The notes under the pieces: model-generated | What the model was told of the DNA's origin: nothing | The model's input: the letters and a program-made list of their open reading frames with translations, nothing else | Database searches by the model: none | Shown here: in pieces, positions 1 through 7,561 of the stretch | Layout of the letters: the number at the start of each line of letters is the position of its first letter | Position numbering within the stretch: the stretch's first letter is position 1 | Translations under genes and position numbers: made by a program | Origin: Paraburkholderia phenoliruptrix | Lineage (GTDB): Bacteria > Pseudomonadota > Gammaproteobacteria > Burkholderiales > Burkholderiaceae | Assembly: GCF_902859825.1 (NCBI RefSeq) | Contig: NZ_CADIKB010000002.1 | Location: 248,001-312,000 of the forward strand | Direction: 5' to 3' | DNA: 64,000 nucleotides

Positions 1-464
1 GGTGCATGGCTTTGCGCCTTCGCGACAAAGACGACGTCGCGTCCATCGCGAATCACAATGTGCGTGGTGAGGCCGGTGTCGTCGCGCAGTGCTTCGATGA
101 TCGGCAAGCCGAGGTCGGTCAACTCCAGCGAGCTTAGATATTCGAAGCCGAGGCGCAGCACCGCCACGCCGAGCCGATAGTAGCGGTCCTTGTCCGCGCG
201 CTCGAGAAAGCCCAGCGACTCGAGCGTTTGCAGCAAACGGAAAACCGTCGTGCGAGGAATCTTCAGGCGCCTCGATAATTCCGGGGCGCCGAGAACGGGC
301 TCACGTGGCGAAAACTCGGTCAGTATCTTCAGACCGCGCTCCAGACCCGGCACGCGATAGCTCGATTCGCCGCCGCTGTCGTTGTGGTTGCCGTTTTGCT
401 CGTTGTTGTGCTCGTTGTTGCGCTCGTCTTCCGCGTCGCGCTCATTGAGGGTCTCGGGCGTCAT
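1..464 (-). CDS. IclR-family transcriptional regulator, C-terminus cut by window edge
   Basis: Reverse-strand reading from the ATG at 464 gives an IclR-type protein: a polar Asn/His-rich leader (about residues 10-35), then YRVPGLERGLKIL and an N-terminal winged helix (IPRTTVFRLLQTLESLGFL), then the start of the effector-binding domain (LTDLGLPIIEALRDDTGL). The gene runs off the window, so only about 154 codons are visible. Its ATG directly follows the TAA of the alpha/beta-hydrolase gene, so it is the last visible gene of the Rieske-oxygenase operon and probably regulates it. It is a close paralogue of the complete IclR at 6026-6982, with the same GLERGL and FRLLQTLE blocks. The effector is unknown. 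Confidence 0.88.
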   Translation of the reverse strand, partial: MTPETLNERDAEDERNNEHNNEQNGNHNDSGGESSYRVPGLERGLKILTEFSPREPVLGAPELSRRLKIPRTTVFRLLQTLESLGFLERADKDRYYRLGVAVLRLGFEYLSSLELTDLGLPIIEALRDDTGLTTHIVIRDGRDVVFVAKAQSHA

Positions 465-1391
465 TTATTGGCTCCGTGGTCCGGCGCTTGCGCGGCTGAA
501 CGTGTCGATGATCGCGTTGTACGCGGCGTCGGCTTCGATATAGCCGGCGTGCCCCGCGCGCGGCACCACCTGCAGCGGCGTGCCGGCCGCGAGTGCGAGC
601 CGCTCGCAGGCGGCGGGGGGCGTGATGGTGTCGTCGGCGCCGACCGCCACGTTGACGCGGCCCTTGAAGCGCGCGAGATCGGCGGCGAGATCCGCGTTGG
701 CCAGCAGATGCGTGGCCTGCGCGTAGCCATGGGGAATCACGCGCGACATGTTCCAACGCACCCATGCGCGTGCTTCGTCGCTCGCCTGCTCAGACAACAT
801 ATTGGCGCTGCGTGTGTCGGCGAGGCCTTGCGGGCCGAGCTCGTTCAGCATCGCAAGACGCTGGTCGCGCCTGGCTTCGCGCACTTGCGCGGCTGCCGCG
901 CCGTAGCCGCCGGCGGGCGAGAGCAGCAGCAGGCCTGCCACACGCTCCGGATGGCTCGCGGCAAACGCCCCAGCGATGATTGCGCCAAGCGAATGCCCCA
1001 CCAACACGCAGCGTTCGATGTGAAGCGCGGCGAGCCATTCACCGAGCATGCTTGCGTAATCGCTTGCCGCGGGCGACGCCGCAGCAACCGGCGTCGATTC
1101 GCCATAACCGGGCGCGTCCCACGCCAGCACGCGACGGCGTGCGCCCAGCGACTCCAATTGCTGCACCCACGAAGCCGCGCCCGAACCGATACCGTGCAGC
1201 AGCACCAGCGGCAACGCGTTATCCGCGGCGCGAGCGGCATCTTCGACACGATTCGCTTCGCGATAGCTCAGCGTGCGTCGCTGTGCGAGCGCGATCTGCC
1301 GGGCAGGAAAGCGTGCAAGGCGTGCTTCGAGCGTGGCGTTCGCATCGGTGAGAGCGGTGGCGGACATGATCTGCTTCGCGGGAATGTTCAC
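465..1391 (-). CDS. alpha/beta-fold hydrolase
   Basis: Cytoplasmic alpha/beta hydrolase of about 300 residues. The oxyanion-hole segment LVLLHGIGSG, the nucleophile elbow GHSLG (Ser near residue 133), a late Asp (VGADDTITPP) and a terminal His (RAGHAGYIE) form the expected triad. Enzymes of this type in aromatic operons often open lactones or split C-C bonds of ring-cleavage products; the substrate cannot be read from the sequence. The GTG at 1391 lies 12 bp after the cupin stop but has no good Shine-Dalgarno; the ATG at 1367 (MSATALTD) is an alternative start. It sits in the Rieske operon, immediately upstream of the truncated IclR gene. Confidence 0.85.
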   Translation of the reverse strand: MNIPAKQIMSATALTDANATLEARLARFPARQIALAQRRTLSYREANRVEDAARAADNALPLVLLHGIGSGAASWVQQLESLGARRRVLAWDAPGYGESTPVAAASPAASDYASMLGEWLAALHIERCVLVGHSLGAIIAGAFAASHPERVAGLLLLSPAGGYGAAAAQVREARRDQRLAMLNELGPQGLADTRSANMLSEQASDEARAWVRWNMSRVIPHGYAQATHLLANADLAADLARFKGRVNVAVGADDTITPPAACERLALAAGTPLQVVPRAGHAGYIEADAAYNAIIDTFSRASAGPRSQ

Positions 1392-1403
1392 AAGGAGGTA
1401 GGT

Positions 1404-1931
1404 TTAGCGCTTGAGCTTCGCGAGCGGCGAATCCGGCGGATACGTCGGCGTAATGGGCTTAGGAGAACCGAGCATCACGCACATCAAGGCATCTTCTTCG
1501 CCGACGTTGATTTCGGTGCGATAGACGCCCGGCGGCACGGAAATCAGATCGCGCTCGCCGAGCACGGCCTCCCACGTTTCGCCGTCTTTCTCGCAGATCA
1601 CCTTCATCTTGCCGCGCAGCACAAAGAAAATTTCTTCGACGTCCATATGAATATGGCTCGGGCCGATATTGCCGGCCGGAATCACCATCGTCGAAAACGT
1701 GAAGCCGCCTGCCGGCACCGTATTCACGTCTTTCGCGACGCCCGTGCCGCCCGTGCCCACATAGCGCATCTGCGCGCGGCGGTACTTCGGGTCGTAATCG
1801 GCCTGAAACTTCAGCGCGTCCCAGTCGTAGCGACGCGTTGCAAAGCGTGCGACGCGGCTGTCCAGCCACTGTGCAAAGCTTGCGTCCTCGGGCTGGTCCC
1901 ACGATTTGCGTTCGATTTCGGCGTCCGCCAT
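1404..1931 (-). CDS. cupin-domain protein
   Basis: A 175-residue single-domain cupin. The first cupin motif is visible as GPSHIHMDVEEIFFVLRGKM, with metal-ligand-like His-x-His and Glu, followed by a second motif around VPPGVYRTEIN. The ATG at 1931 is chosen because AAAGGAGA lies 6 nt upstream; a longer reading from 1961 has no such site. It is the fifth gene of the Rieske operon, 26 bp after the SDR stop. Small cupins in aromatic operons can be ring-cleaving dioxygenases, isomerases or ligand sensors. Which applies here is not decidable from sequence. Confidence 0.8.
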   Translation of the reverse strand: MADAEIERKSWDQPEDASFAQWLDSRVARFATRRYDWDALKFQADYDPKYRRAQMRYVGTGGTGVAKDVNTVPAGGFTFSTMVIPAGNIGPSHIHMDVEEIFFVLRGKMKVICEKDGETWEAVLGERDLISVPPGVYRTEINVGEEDALMCVMLGSPKPITPTYPPDSPLAKLKR

Positions 1932-1957
1932 CTCTTTCTCCTTTCGATTCGACAAGA

Positions 1958-2725
1958 TCAATTCATCACGAAGCCGCCGTTCACCGGCAGCAATTGGCCG
2001 GTCACGAAGCGCGCGGCATCGGACAACAGAAACAGCACCGGCCCGGTGACGTCGTCGGGCACCTGCGCACGCGCGAGCGCGCGGCCTTGCAGGTAATACT
2101 CATGACGCTCGGCGGGCACATACGCGGTCGCCTCGACCTCGGTGAGGCCGGGCGCGATTGCGTTGACGGTCACCTGATGCGCGCCGAATTCACGCGCGAG
2201 CGAGCGGGTCATCGAAATCACCGCGCCCTTGCTGGCCACATACGCGAGCAGTTTCGGCGCGCCCCACATTGCCGTGTCGGACGCGATGTTCACGATGCTG
2301 CCGCGCCCGGACTCGCGCAGATAAGGCAGCGCGGCGGTGCTCATCAACCAGGTGCCGCGCACGTTCACATTCATGACGGCGTCCCACGTTTCGACGGAAA
2401 GCTCGCCGGCCAATTTGCCGCCGGAGTTCGTGATCGCCGCGTTGTTGATGAGCGCGTCGAGGCCGCCGAGTTGCGCCGCCGCCTGCTGCGCAAATTGCGC
2501 GATGCTCGCGGGATCAGCGAGATCGAGCGGCAAGTAGGTTGCCGCATGGCCTTCCTTCACTAGCGACGCCGCGAGCGCGCGTCCTTCGTCGTGCAGAACG
2601 TCGCCGAACACGACCTGCGCGCCGGCTTGCACCAACGCACGCACGAACGCCGCGCCGAGACCGCGCGCGCCGCCCGTCACGAGGACGCGCCGGCCATTGA
2701 GCGCAAGCGCGGCGTCGTTATGCAT
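1958..2725 (-). CDS. SDR-family NAD(P)-dependent oxidoreductase
   Basis: Classical short-chain dehydrogenase/reductase of 255 residues. It has a TGGARGLG cofactor motif near the N-terminus, NNAA, the Ser-Tyr-Lys centre (NIASDTAMWGAPKLLAYVASKGA) and the C-terminal GQLLPVNGGFV typical of the family. The ATG at 2725 overlaps the stop of the Rieske oxygenase gene by 8 nt, indicating translational coupling. In ring-hydroxylating operons an SDR commonly dehydrogenates the cis-dihydrodiol made by the oxygenase, which is the likeliest role here by context. The substrate is unproven. Confidence 0.88.
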   Translation of the reverse strand: MHNDAALALNGRRVLVTGGARGLGAAFVRALVQAGAQVVFGDVLHDEGRALAASLVKEGHAATYLPLDLADPASIAQFAQQAAAQLGGLDALINNAAITNSGGKLAGELSVETWDAVMNVNVRGTWLMSTAALPYLRESGRGSIVNIASDTAMWGAPKLLAYVASKGAVISMTRSLAREFGAHQVTVNAIAPGLTEVEATAYVPAERHEYYLQGRALARAQVPDDVTGPVLFLLSDAARFVTGQLLPVNGGFVMN

Positions 2726-3821
2726 GGCCGTGGCCCGCGGCTTCGGTGTGCGCTGCGCCCGACTGCGCGGCTTGTGCTGCCTGCGCGCGATGCGCGTCGA
2801 GCGCGGCAAAGTGCTGTTGCGCGCGTTGCCGCAGCATGCGGCGCACACGCGTCATGCCGACGTCGTGCTGATACAGGAACTCGTGCTCGCGCGCGTTCGG
2901 CGCCATGCTTTCGAGCACATAGCGGTCTTGCTCCAGCACCGCCCAATGCAGGCCTTCCAGGCGATTGCGATACATGAAGCGCCAGGCGTCGCGCTGCCAG
3001 CCTTGCACTTTGCGCGTCCGCCAGAAGTAAACCTGGCAATTGTTTTCGTCGACGGGAACCGCGAAGCCGATGATTCCGAAGTTGCCCCCCGGGCCGAACT
3101 TCTTCTTGTACGGAATCGCGAGACGCATCCACAGGCAGCCGGTTTCGCCGAGTTCCACCCAGTCGAAGTTGACGTCGCGCTGCCCGACCTTTTCGAACAT
3201 CAAGCCGGTTTCAGTCTTGCGCACGCGCATGTCCGCCTGCTTGTCGCCTTCGGCCATGGAATGCGATGTCGCGTGCAGATAGGCGCCGTGCATCGGGTCC
3301 ATGACGTTGTCGATTGCGTACTGGTAATTGCACTTCCAGTTGGACATGCACAGGAAGCTCGCGTACTCCTCGCCGACCAGTTCCTCGGGCAGATTCAGCG
3401 GCGCGGGTTCCTTATGTGCGTCGTCGCCGAACCACAGGAAGACCGCGCCCGCGTGTTCCTGCGCCGGATACGACTTCACGCACTTCTGACCTTCGAGCGG
3501 ACACGCCGACACGGCCGGCACTTTGGTGACGGTGCCGCTGCCGTTGATCTCGATGCCGTGATACCAGCACGCGACGCTGCCGCCGAGATTCCAGCCCAGC
3601 GACAGACGCGCGCCGCGGTGCGGGCAGCGGTCTTCCAGCGCGTGGACTTTGCCTTCCTTGTCGCGCCACAGCACGATCTGATCGCCGAGGCGAGTGATGC
3701 CGATCGGCGCATCGCCGACCTGCCAGCTCGGCGCGACGGGATACCAGTAGTTGCGCAGACCACGGTCCAGGTAGGACTGAATTGGATCGGCCGCGTGTTG
3801 CGTTGTCGTGGGGGACGTCAT
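2718..3821 (-). CDS. Rieske non-heme iron oxygenase, terminal oxygenase subunit
   Basis: A 367-residue oxygenase component of the single-subunit (no beta subunit) Rieske type. The N-terminal [2Fe-2S] domain shows EDRCPHRGARLSLGW followed by VACWYHG, the Cys-x-His / Cys-x2-His ligands. The catalytic domain has NVMDPMHGAYLH, matching the Asp/His/His mononuclear iron site. The C-terminus is an Ala/His-rich tail. The ATG at 3821 has GGAG upstream. It presumably receives electrons from the Rieske ferredoxin encoded two genes upstream; no reductase gene is visible, so that partner must be shared or lie elsewhere. The substrate is unknown, probably aromatic. Confidence 0.9.
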   Translation of the reverse strand: MTSPTTTQHAADPIQSYLDRGLRNYWYPVAPSWQVGDAPIGITRLGDQIVLWRDKEGKVHALEDRCPHRGARLSLGWNLGGSVACWYHGIEINGSGTVTKVPAVSACPLEGQKCVKSYPAQEHAGAVFLWFGDDAHKEPAPLNLPEELVGEEYASFLCMSNWKCNYQYAIDNVMDPMHGAYLHATSHSMAEGDKQADMRVRKTETGLMFEKVGQRDVNFDWVELGETGCLWMRLAIPYKKKFGPGGNFGIIGFAVPVDENNCQVYFWRTRKVQGWQRDAWRFMYRNRLEGLHWAVLEQDRYVLESMAPNAREHEFLYQHDVGMTRVRRMLRQRAQQHFAALDAHRAQAAQAAQSGAAHTEAAGHGHA

Positions 3822-3870
3822 GAAGAGACTCCGGGTGCGGATGCGATGAAACGTGTTCGGAAAAGCGCGC

Positions 3871-4182
3871 TTATTCGGCGAGCAGGCGGAATTCGGCAGC
3901 AAGACGCTCGGCGCTCCATGCGTTGCCTTCCGGCGTGCGGAACCCGAGACCGTTCAAACCGTCGACGACTTCCTGCAGCTCTACCGCGCCCGCTTCGAAC
4001 ACTTTTTCGAGCGCGTCGCCGAAGTCGTTTTCGTATTGCGTCGGCTCGGCCTTGCGCGTCTGCCAGATAAAGTTTTCCGCCTCGCCCGGCTTCTCGATCA
4101 CGCCCTTGCCGGCGACGTTGTTCGGCTGCGGCGCGAGCCACGGCTTCAGGAAGGGATTGAAGTTCACGGCTACCTCTCGCAT
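3871..4182 (-). CDS. small recombinase-like helix-turn-helix protein
   Basis: About 103 residues between the ferredoxin and oxygenase genes. The N-terminus is FNPFLKPWLAPQPNN; the C-terminal third reads VVDGLNGLGFRTPEGNAWSA followed by ERLAAEF. That pattern resembles the short DNA-binding segment of large serine recombinases (LNxxGIRTPxGxxWS), but there is no catalytic domain. Small proteins of this kind are annotated in other Rieske operons as recombinase-like HTH proteins; their role is unknown. The ATG at 4182 follows the ferredoxin stop by 1 nt; a GTG at 4167 preceded by GAGAGG is an equally good start. Confidence 0.75.
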   Translation of the reverse strand: MREVAVNFNPFLKPWLAPQPNNVAGKGVIEKPGEAENFIWQTRKAEPTQYENDFGDALEKVFEAGAVELQEVVDGLNGLGFRTPEGNAWSAERLAAEFRLLAE

Positions 4183-4183
4183 G

Positions 4184-4498
4184 TCATTCCACCTTGATCT
4201 GGATTTCTTCACCGGCGAGGCGCACCGAATACATCTTCAGGTCGCGGCCGCCGGGCTCTTTCAGGCACTTGCCCGTCGGAATATGAAATACGGCTTCGTG
4301 CAGCGGGCATTCGACGGTGTCGCCGTCGATAAAGCCTTGCGTGAGCAGTGCGTATGCATGGGGGCAGACGTTTTCGAGCGCGTAGAGCTCGTCGCCCACC
4401 TTGTAGATACCGATCTCGGTGCCGTCGAGCTTGAACTCGAGCGGCGCGTCTTCGGACAGATCGCCGGCATGTCCGGCGCAGCGCCATTGGTCAGTCAT
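4184..4498 (-). CDS. Rieske [2Fe-2S] ferredoxin
   Basis: A 104-residue Rieske ferredoxin. The ligands are clear: CPHAYALLTQGFIDGDTVE followed by CPLH, i.e. Cys-x-His then Cys-x2-His. It has no transmembrane helix, so it is a soluble electron carrier for the oxygenase at 2718-3821. It is the first gene of the minus-strand operon. A GTTCC/GGAAC palindrome lies 25 bp upstream of its ATG and is a plausible IclR operator. Confidence 0.92.
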   Translation of the reverse strand: MTDQWRCAGHAGDLSEDAPLEFKLDGTEIGIYKVGDELYALENVCPHAYALLTQGFIDGDTVECPLHEAVFHIPTGKCLKEPGGRDLKMYSVRLAGEEIQIKVE

Positions 4499-4523
4499 TT
4501 CTCGCCTTCTCCTGAAGCCTTAC

Positions 4524-4539
4524 GTTCCATATAAGGAAC
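4524..4539. promoter_or_regulatory. GTTCC-N6-GGAAC palindrome, candidate IclR operator
   Basis: GTTCCATATAAGGAAC is an inverted repeat of 5-bp arms around an AT-rich hexamer. It lies between the ferredoxin ATG (4498) and the divergent porin gene, in a cluster with two IclR regulators. Assignment to IclR binding is inference from position and symmetry. Confidence 0.5.
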
Positions 4540-4938
4540 ATCAGTTCGTGTATGGATAATTATAGGAGCGGCCTTCGGGCGAGCAAATAAAAATCTCATG
4601 CGTTAGGGGAAAACACTGACTGCAGTCTTCACAAGACTGCATTGCACGATGCGCGGCGACGGCCGCGAGCGCCGGGAAACCTTACCGTACGGGCATTCGC
4701 CGCTAACAAAGAGACTTCGGACTGGAAACGATCCGGGTTTGTACGGACACCGAAAATTTATTTTGACGGCTTGGGAAGTCACTATACTTTTCCATAGGCG
4801 ATACGAACGCCCATAGGTGGAACGAATGCAGCGCAGTTTTCCGGCGCGAAACGCGAAGACTGCATCAACCCAAAAGCATGGGATCGGAAGCGGCGGAAAA
4901 GGCGCGCGCTGTCCGTCGTGCGATCAGGAGAACCAACG
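4540..4938. promoter_or_regulatory. divergent intergenic region, Rieske operon / porin
   Basis: About 400 bp without a credible gene. It is noticeably AT-richer than its surroundings near 4550-4620 and 4745-4800. A possible porin promoter has TTGACG at 4763 and TATACT at 4783, but the 14-bp spacing is short. TTTCCATAGG (about 4789) and CCCATAGGTGGAAC (about 4811) contain further TTCC/GGAA half-sites that could be regulator contacts. No terminator or RNA gene is seen. Confidence 0.4.
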
Positions 4939-6012
4939 GTGAAGCACATTATTGCGGCCGGCTTGACGGCCATCTGCGCGACGACAGGCGCATGGGCACA
5001 GAGCAGCGTCACGTTATACGGCAGCCTGGATGCCGGTATTGCCTACATCAGCAATGCGGGCGGCCACTCAAAGTGGATCGAGGAGCAAGGCAACATGCAG
5101 CCGGACCGCTGGGGCCTGAAGGGCGTCGAAGATCTGGGCGGCGGGCTGAAGACGGTCTTTCAGTTGGAGAACGGCTTCTATACGAACACGGGCGCGTTTG
5201 CCAAAGCGGGCACGCTGTTCAATCGCCAGGCGTTTGTGGGTTTGAATTCGGACCGGATCGGCACATTGACCTTGGGTCATCAGACGCCGTTCAGCTTCGA
5301 CGTGCTGGGCCCGTTGAGCACCGCCTATCTCGCCGCGAGCTGGTACGCGTTCCATCCTGGCAATATCGACGAACTCGCCGACACGGGCGTCGTGCCGTTC
5401 GACAATTCGGTGAAGTTCCGCTCCGCGAGCTTCAGCGGCTTTTCGTTTGGCGCGATGATGGGCCTCGGCAACACGACGAACTTCTCCACCGGGAAAACGC
5501 TGAGCTTTGCGCTTAGCTATGCGAACGGTCCGTTCAAGGCCGGTGCGACCTATGCGAACGAGCACAATCGCACGCCCTCTGTTGTGACCACGGGCATCAC
5601 CAGTTTCCAGGGCGTGGCAGCGGCGAACTATAGCGCCGACAAAGTGCAGAACATGGGCGCGGGCGCGTCATACCAGTTCGGCAAGCTGCTCGTGCATGGC
5701 CTCTATACGCGGGTGAAACTGCAGTCGGCGGGACATTCGGACACCTATCAAAGCTACGACGTGGGCGCGAACTACCAGTTCACGCCGTTTAACAGCGTGT
5801 CCGGTGGCGCCGCGACCACCACGCTCGCCGGGCACCGCTGGACGCAGTTCGAAATCGGCGACGTGTATGCGTTGTCGAAGACGACGCAGGTGTACGTGAA
5901 CGCGCTGTATGAGCGCGCGGGCTCCAACACGGACGCCGCTTTCTTCACGGCGGGGGTGTCGAGCGGCCGGAATCAGACCATCATTCTGACCGGCATTCAC
6001 CACTCGTTCTGA
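4939..6012 (+). CDS. Gram-negative porin (OmpC-like, general diffusion type)
   Basis: Outer-membrane porin of about 357 residues. The signal peptide KHIIAAGLTAICATTGAWA is followed by QSSVTLYGSLDAGIAY, the hallmark start of burkholderial trimeric porins. The C-terminus ends in Phe (GIHHSF), as required for barrel assembly. The GTG at 4939 is preferred because AGGAG lies just upstream; an in-frame ATG at 4918 would add seven unsupported residues before the signal peptide. It is divergent from the Rieske operon and probably imports its substrate. Confidence 0.92.
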   Translation: MKHIIAAGLTAICATTGAWAQSSVTLYGSLDAGIAYISNAGGHSKWIEEQGNMQPDRWGLKGVEDLGGGLKTVFQLENGFYTNTGAFAKAGTLFNRQAFVGLNSDRIGTLTLGHQTPFSFDVLGPLSTAYLAASWYAFHPGNIDELADTGVVPFDNSVKFRSASFSGFSFGAMMGLGNTTNFSTGKTLSFALSYANGPFKAGATYANEHNRTPSVVTTGITSFQGVAAANYSADKVQNMGAGASYQFGKLLVHGLYTRVKLQSAGHSDTYQSYDVGANYQFTPFNSVSGGAATTTLAGHRWTQFEIGDVYALSKTTQVYVNALYERAGSNTDAAFFTAGVSSGRNQTIILTGIHHSF

Positions 6013-6025
6013 CGACGAGGCCGGG

Positions 6026-6982
6026 CTAGCTCGCCGCGACTGGTTTGCGGCGAGCCTGCAGTGCCGTTGGATCGTCCGGCCGTGGCCGGTGGCCAAGGCG
6101 TTCGGACAACTCGAGCGCGGCCTGGCAAACTGCGGCGATGAGCGGATCGCGCTCGTCGGCCTCGCCAAGGTCGGAGCGCGGAATCGTAACCGTCAAGGCG
6201 GCGGCAATCTTGCCGCTCTGATCGCGCACCGGCGCGCTCACCACCGAAATGCCCCGCTCGAACGACGCCTCGCTGAGCGCATAGCCGAGCGCCGCGCTTT
6301 CGCGCACTCTTCCATACAGTTCTTCGACCGTCGCCGGCGTACGTTCGGTGAAGCGTTCGAGTTGCGGCTCGGGATACAGGCGCCGCAATTCGTCGAAAGT
6401 CAGATCGCCCATCAGCACCTGGCCATGCACCGTTGCGTGTGCCGGCAAACGCGTGCCCACATGCACTTTCACTGAACTGAACATGGGCTCGTGCGTTTGC
6501 GCCTTGCCGACGAACACGACGTCGCGTTGATCGCGAATCAGCAGATGCGAACTCAAGCCTGTGGCGTCGCGCAGGCGTTCGAGGATCGGCGTGCCGACGT
6601 CGGTTAGTTCGAGCGAGTTCAGATATTCGAAACCGAGCCGCAGCACCGCGACGCTCAGGCGGAAATAGCGGTCGCCGTTCACTCGCTCCAGGAAGCCGAG
6701 TGCTTCGAGCGTCTGCAACAAACGGAAGGTGGTGGTTCGCGGAATGCCGATGCGTTTGGAGAGTTCCGGCGCGCCGAGCACCGGTTCGCGTGCGCTGAAT
6801 TCGGCGAGGATGCGCAGGCCGCGCTCGAGGCCCGGCACCAGATAGGTCGAGCCCGCGGCGCTGTCTTCGTCGTTGGCGGCTTCATGCACGGGCGACAGCG
6901 CGTCGTCGTGCGAAGCCGGCGCTGCCGCGGCACGTGGCCTCGCCTGCTTGCGTCCCGCTCCGGTCTGGTCTTCTTTTGCCAT
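6026..6982 (-). CDS. IclR-family transcriptional regulator
   Basis: Complete 318-residue IclR protein. It has a low-complexity leader (about residues 1-45), a winged-helix domain with IPRTTTFRLLQTLEALGFL (about 75-100), and an effector domain including SSHLLIRDQRDVVFVGKAQ and a C-terminal VSAPVRDQSGKIAAALTVTI core. It converges on the porin with a 13-bp gap. It is highly similar to the truncated IclR at 1-464, so the two look like a duplicated pair bracketing the oxygenase/porin genes. It probably controls the porin or the Rieske operon; the ligand is unknown. Confidence 0.92.
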   Translation of the reverse strand: MAKEDQTGAGRKQARPRAAAAPASHDDALSPVHEAANDEDSAAGSTYLVPGLERGLRILAEFSAREPVLGAPELSKRIGIPRTTTFRLLQTLEALGFLERVNGDRYFRLSVAVLRLGFEYLNSLELTDVGTPILERLRDATGLSSHLLIRDQRDVVFVGKAQTHEPMFSSVKVHVGTRLPAHATVHGQVLMGDLTFDELRRLYPEPQLERFTERTPATVEELYGRVRESAALGYALSEASFERGISVVSAPVRDQSGKIAAALTVTIPRSDLGEADERDPLIAAVCQAALELSERLGHRPRPDDPTALQARRKPVAAS

Positions 6983-7120
6983 CTTCGCTGCCGTTTTCTG
7001 CTGTTCATCGAGGTCAGATCAGCATCATAACGTCTTTGCGGTGCTATGCTTTGATGCGGTCCGCTGCGCGAGGCCTCGTTGCCGCGCCTTCATACCGCTC
7101 AAGCGTCGGAGGCCACGCTC

Positions 7121-7408
7121 ATGTCCAATTCCGTGCAGATCCAGGTTGCCGATTCGCATCTTTATCCCGGGTGCGCCGTGCATATCGCCCACTTGCCGGA
7201 ACCCGCGCGGGCGGCCGCCGCGGTCGTCGAATTCGCCGACGGCTCCGGTGCCAACGCCACTTGCCATCTGCGCGCGCACGACGAACTGGAATTGACCGTC
7301 GACGGCTACGCCACTCAAACGCGCCACCCCGTCAACGCGAGACATTGGCTGCTGCTCGCCGTCGATGCAACGCACAACAGTTGGCGCGTCAAGCGTCGCT
7401 TGCCCTAG
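7121..7408 (+). CDS. hypothetical protein (about 95 aa)
   Basis: Small soluble protein starting MSNSVQIQVADSHLYPG with GGAGG 8 nt before the ATG at 7121. An alternating pattern of charged and hydrophobic residues suggests a small beta-rich domain (AVVEFADG, DELELTVDGYAT, HWLLLAVDA). There are no recognisable motifs, signal peptide or membrane helix. It stands alone, divergent from the IclR gene. Function unknown. Confidence 0.65.
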   Translation: MSNSVQIQVADSHLYPGCAVHIAHLPEPARAAAAVVEFADGSGANATCHLRAHDELELTVDGYATQTRHPVNARHWLLLAVDATHNSWRVKRRLP

Positions 7409-7561
7409 CTGCCCGACACCGCATCACATCCCGCAGTAAGCCGGAGCGGTCTTCCGGTGCAAACTTCCGCCGTACCTTGCGCAGAATCGTAGCGACCGCC
7501 GGCGCCCCGCGCGCCGCCCCGAGCCGCATTTGACGCTCGTCACGCATTCCGGAACCGACCG

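Noticed and set aside
384..2096. Long open frames opposite the hydrolase, cupin and SDR genes
   Set aside because: Arg/His/Ala-rich translation without motifs, a known by-product of GC-rich codon bias on the antisense strand of real genes.
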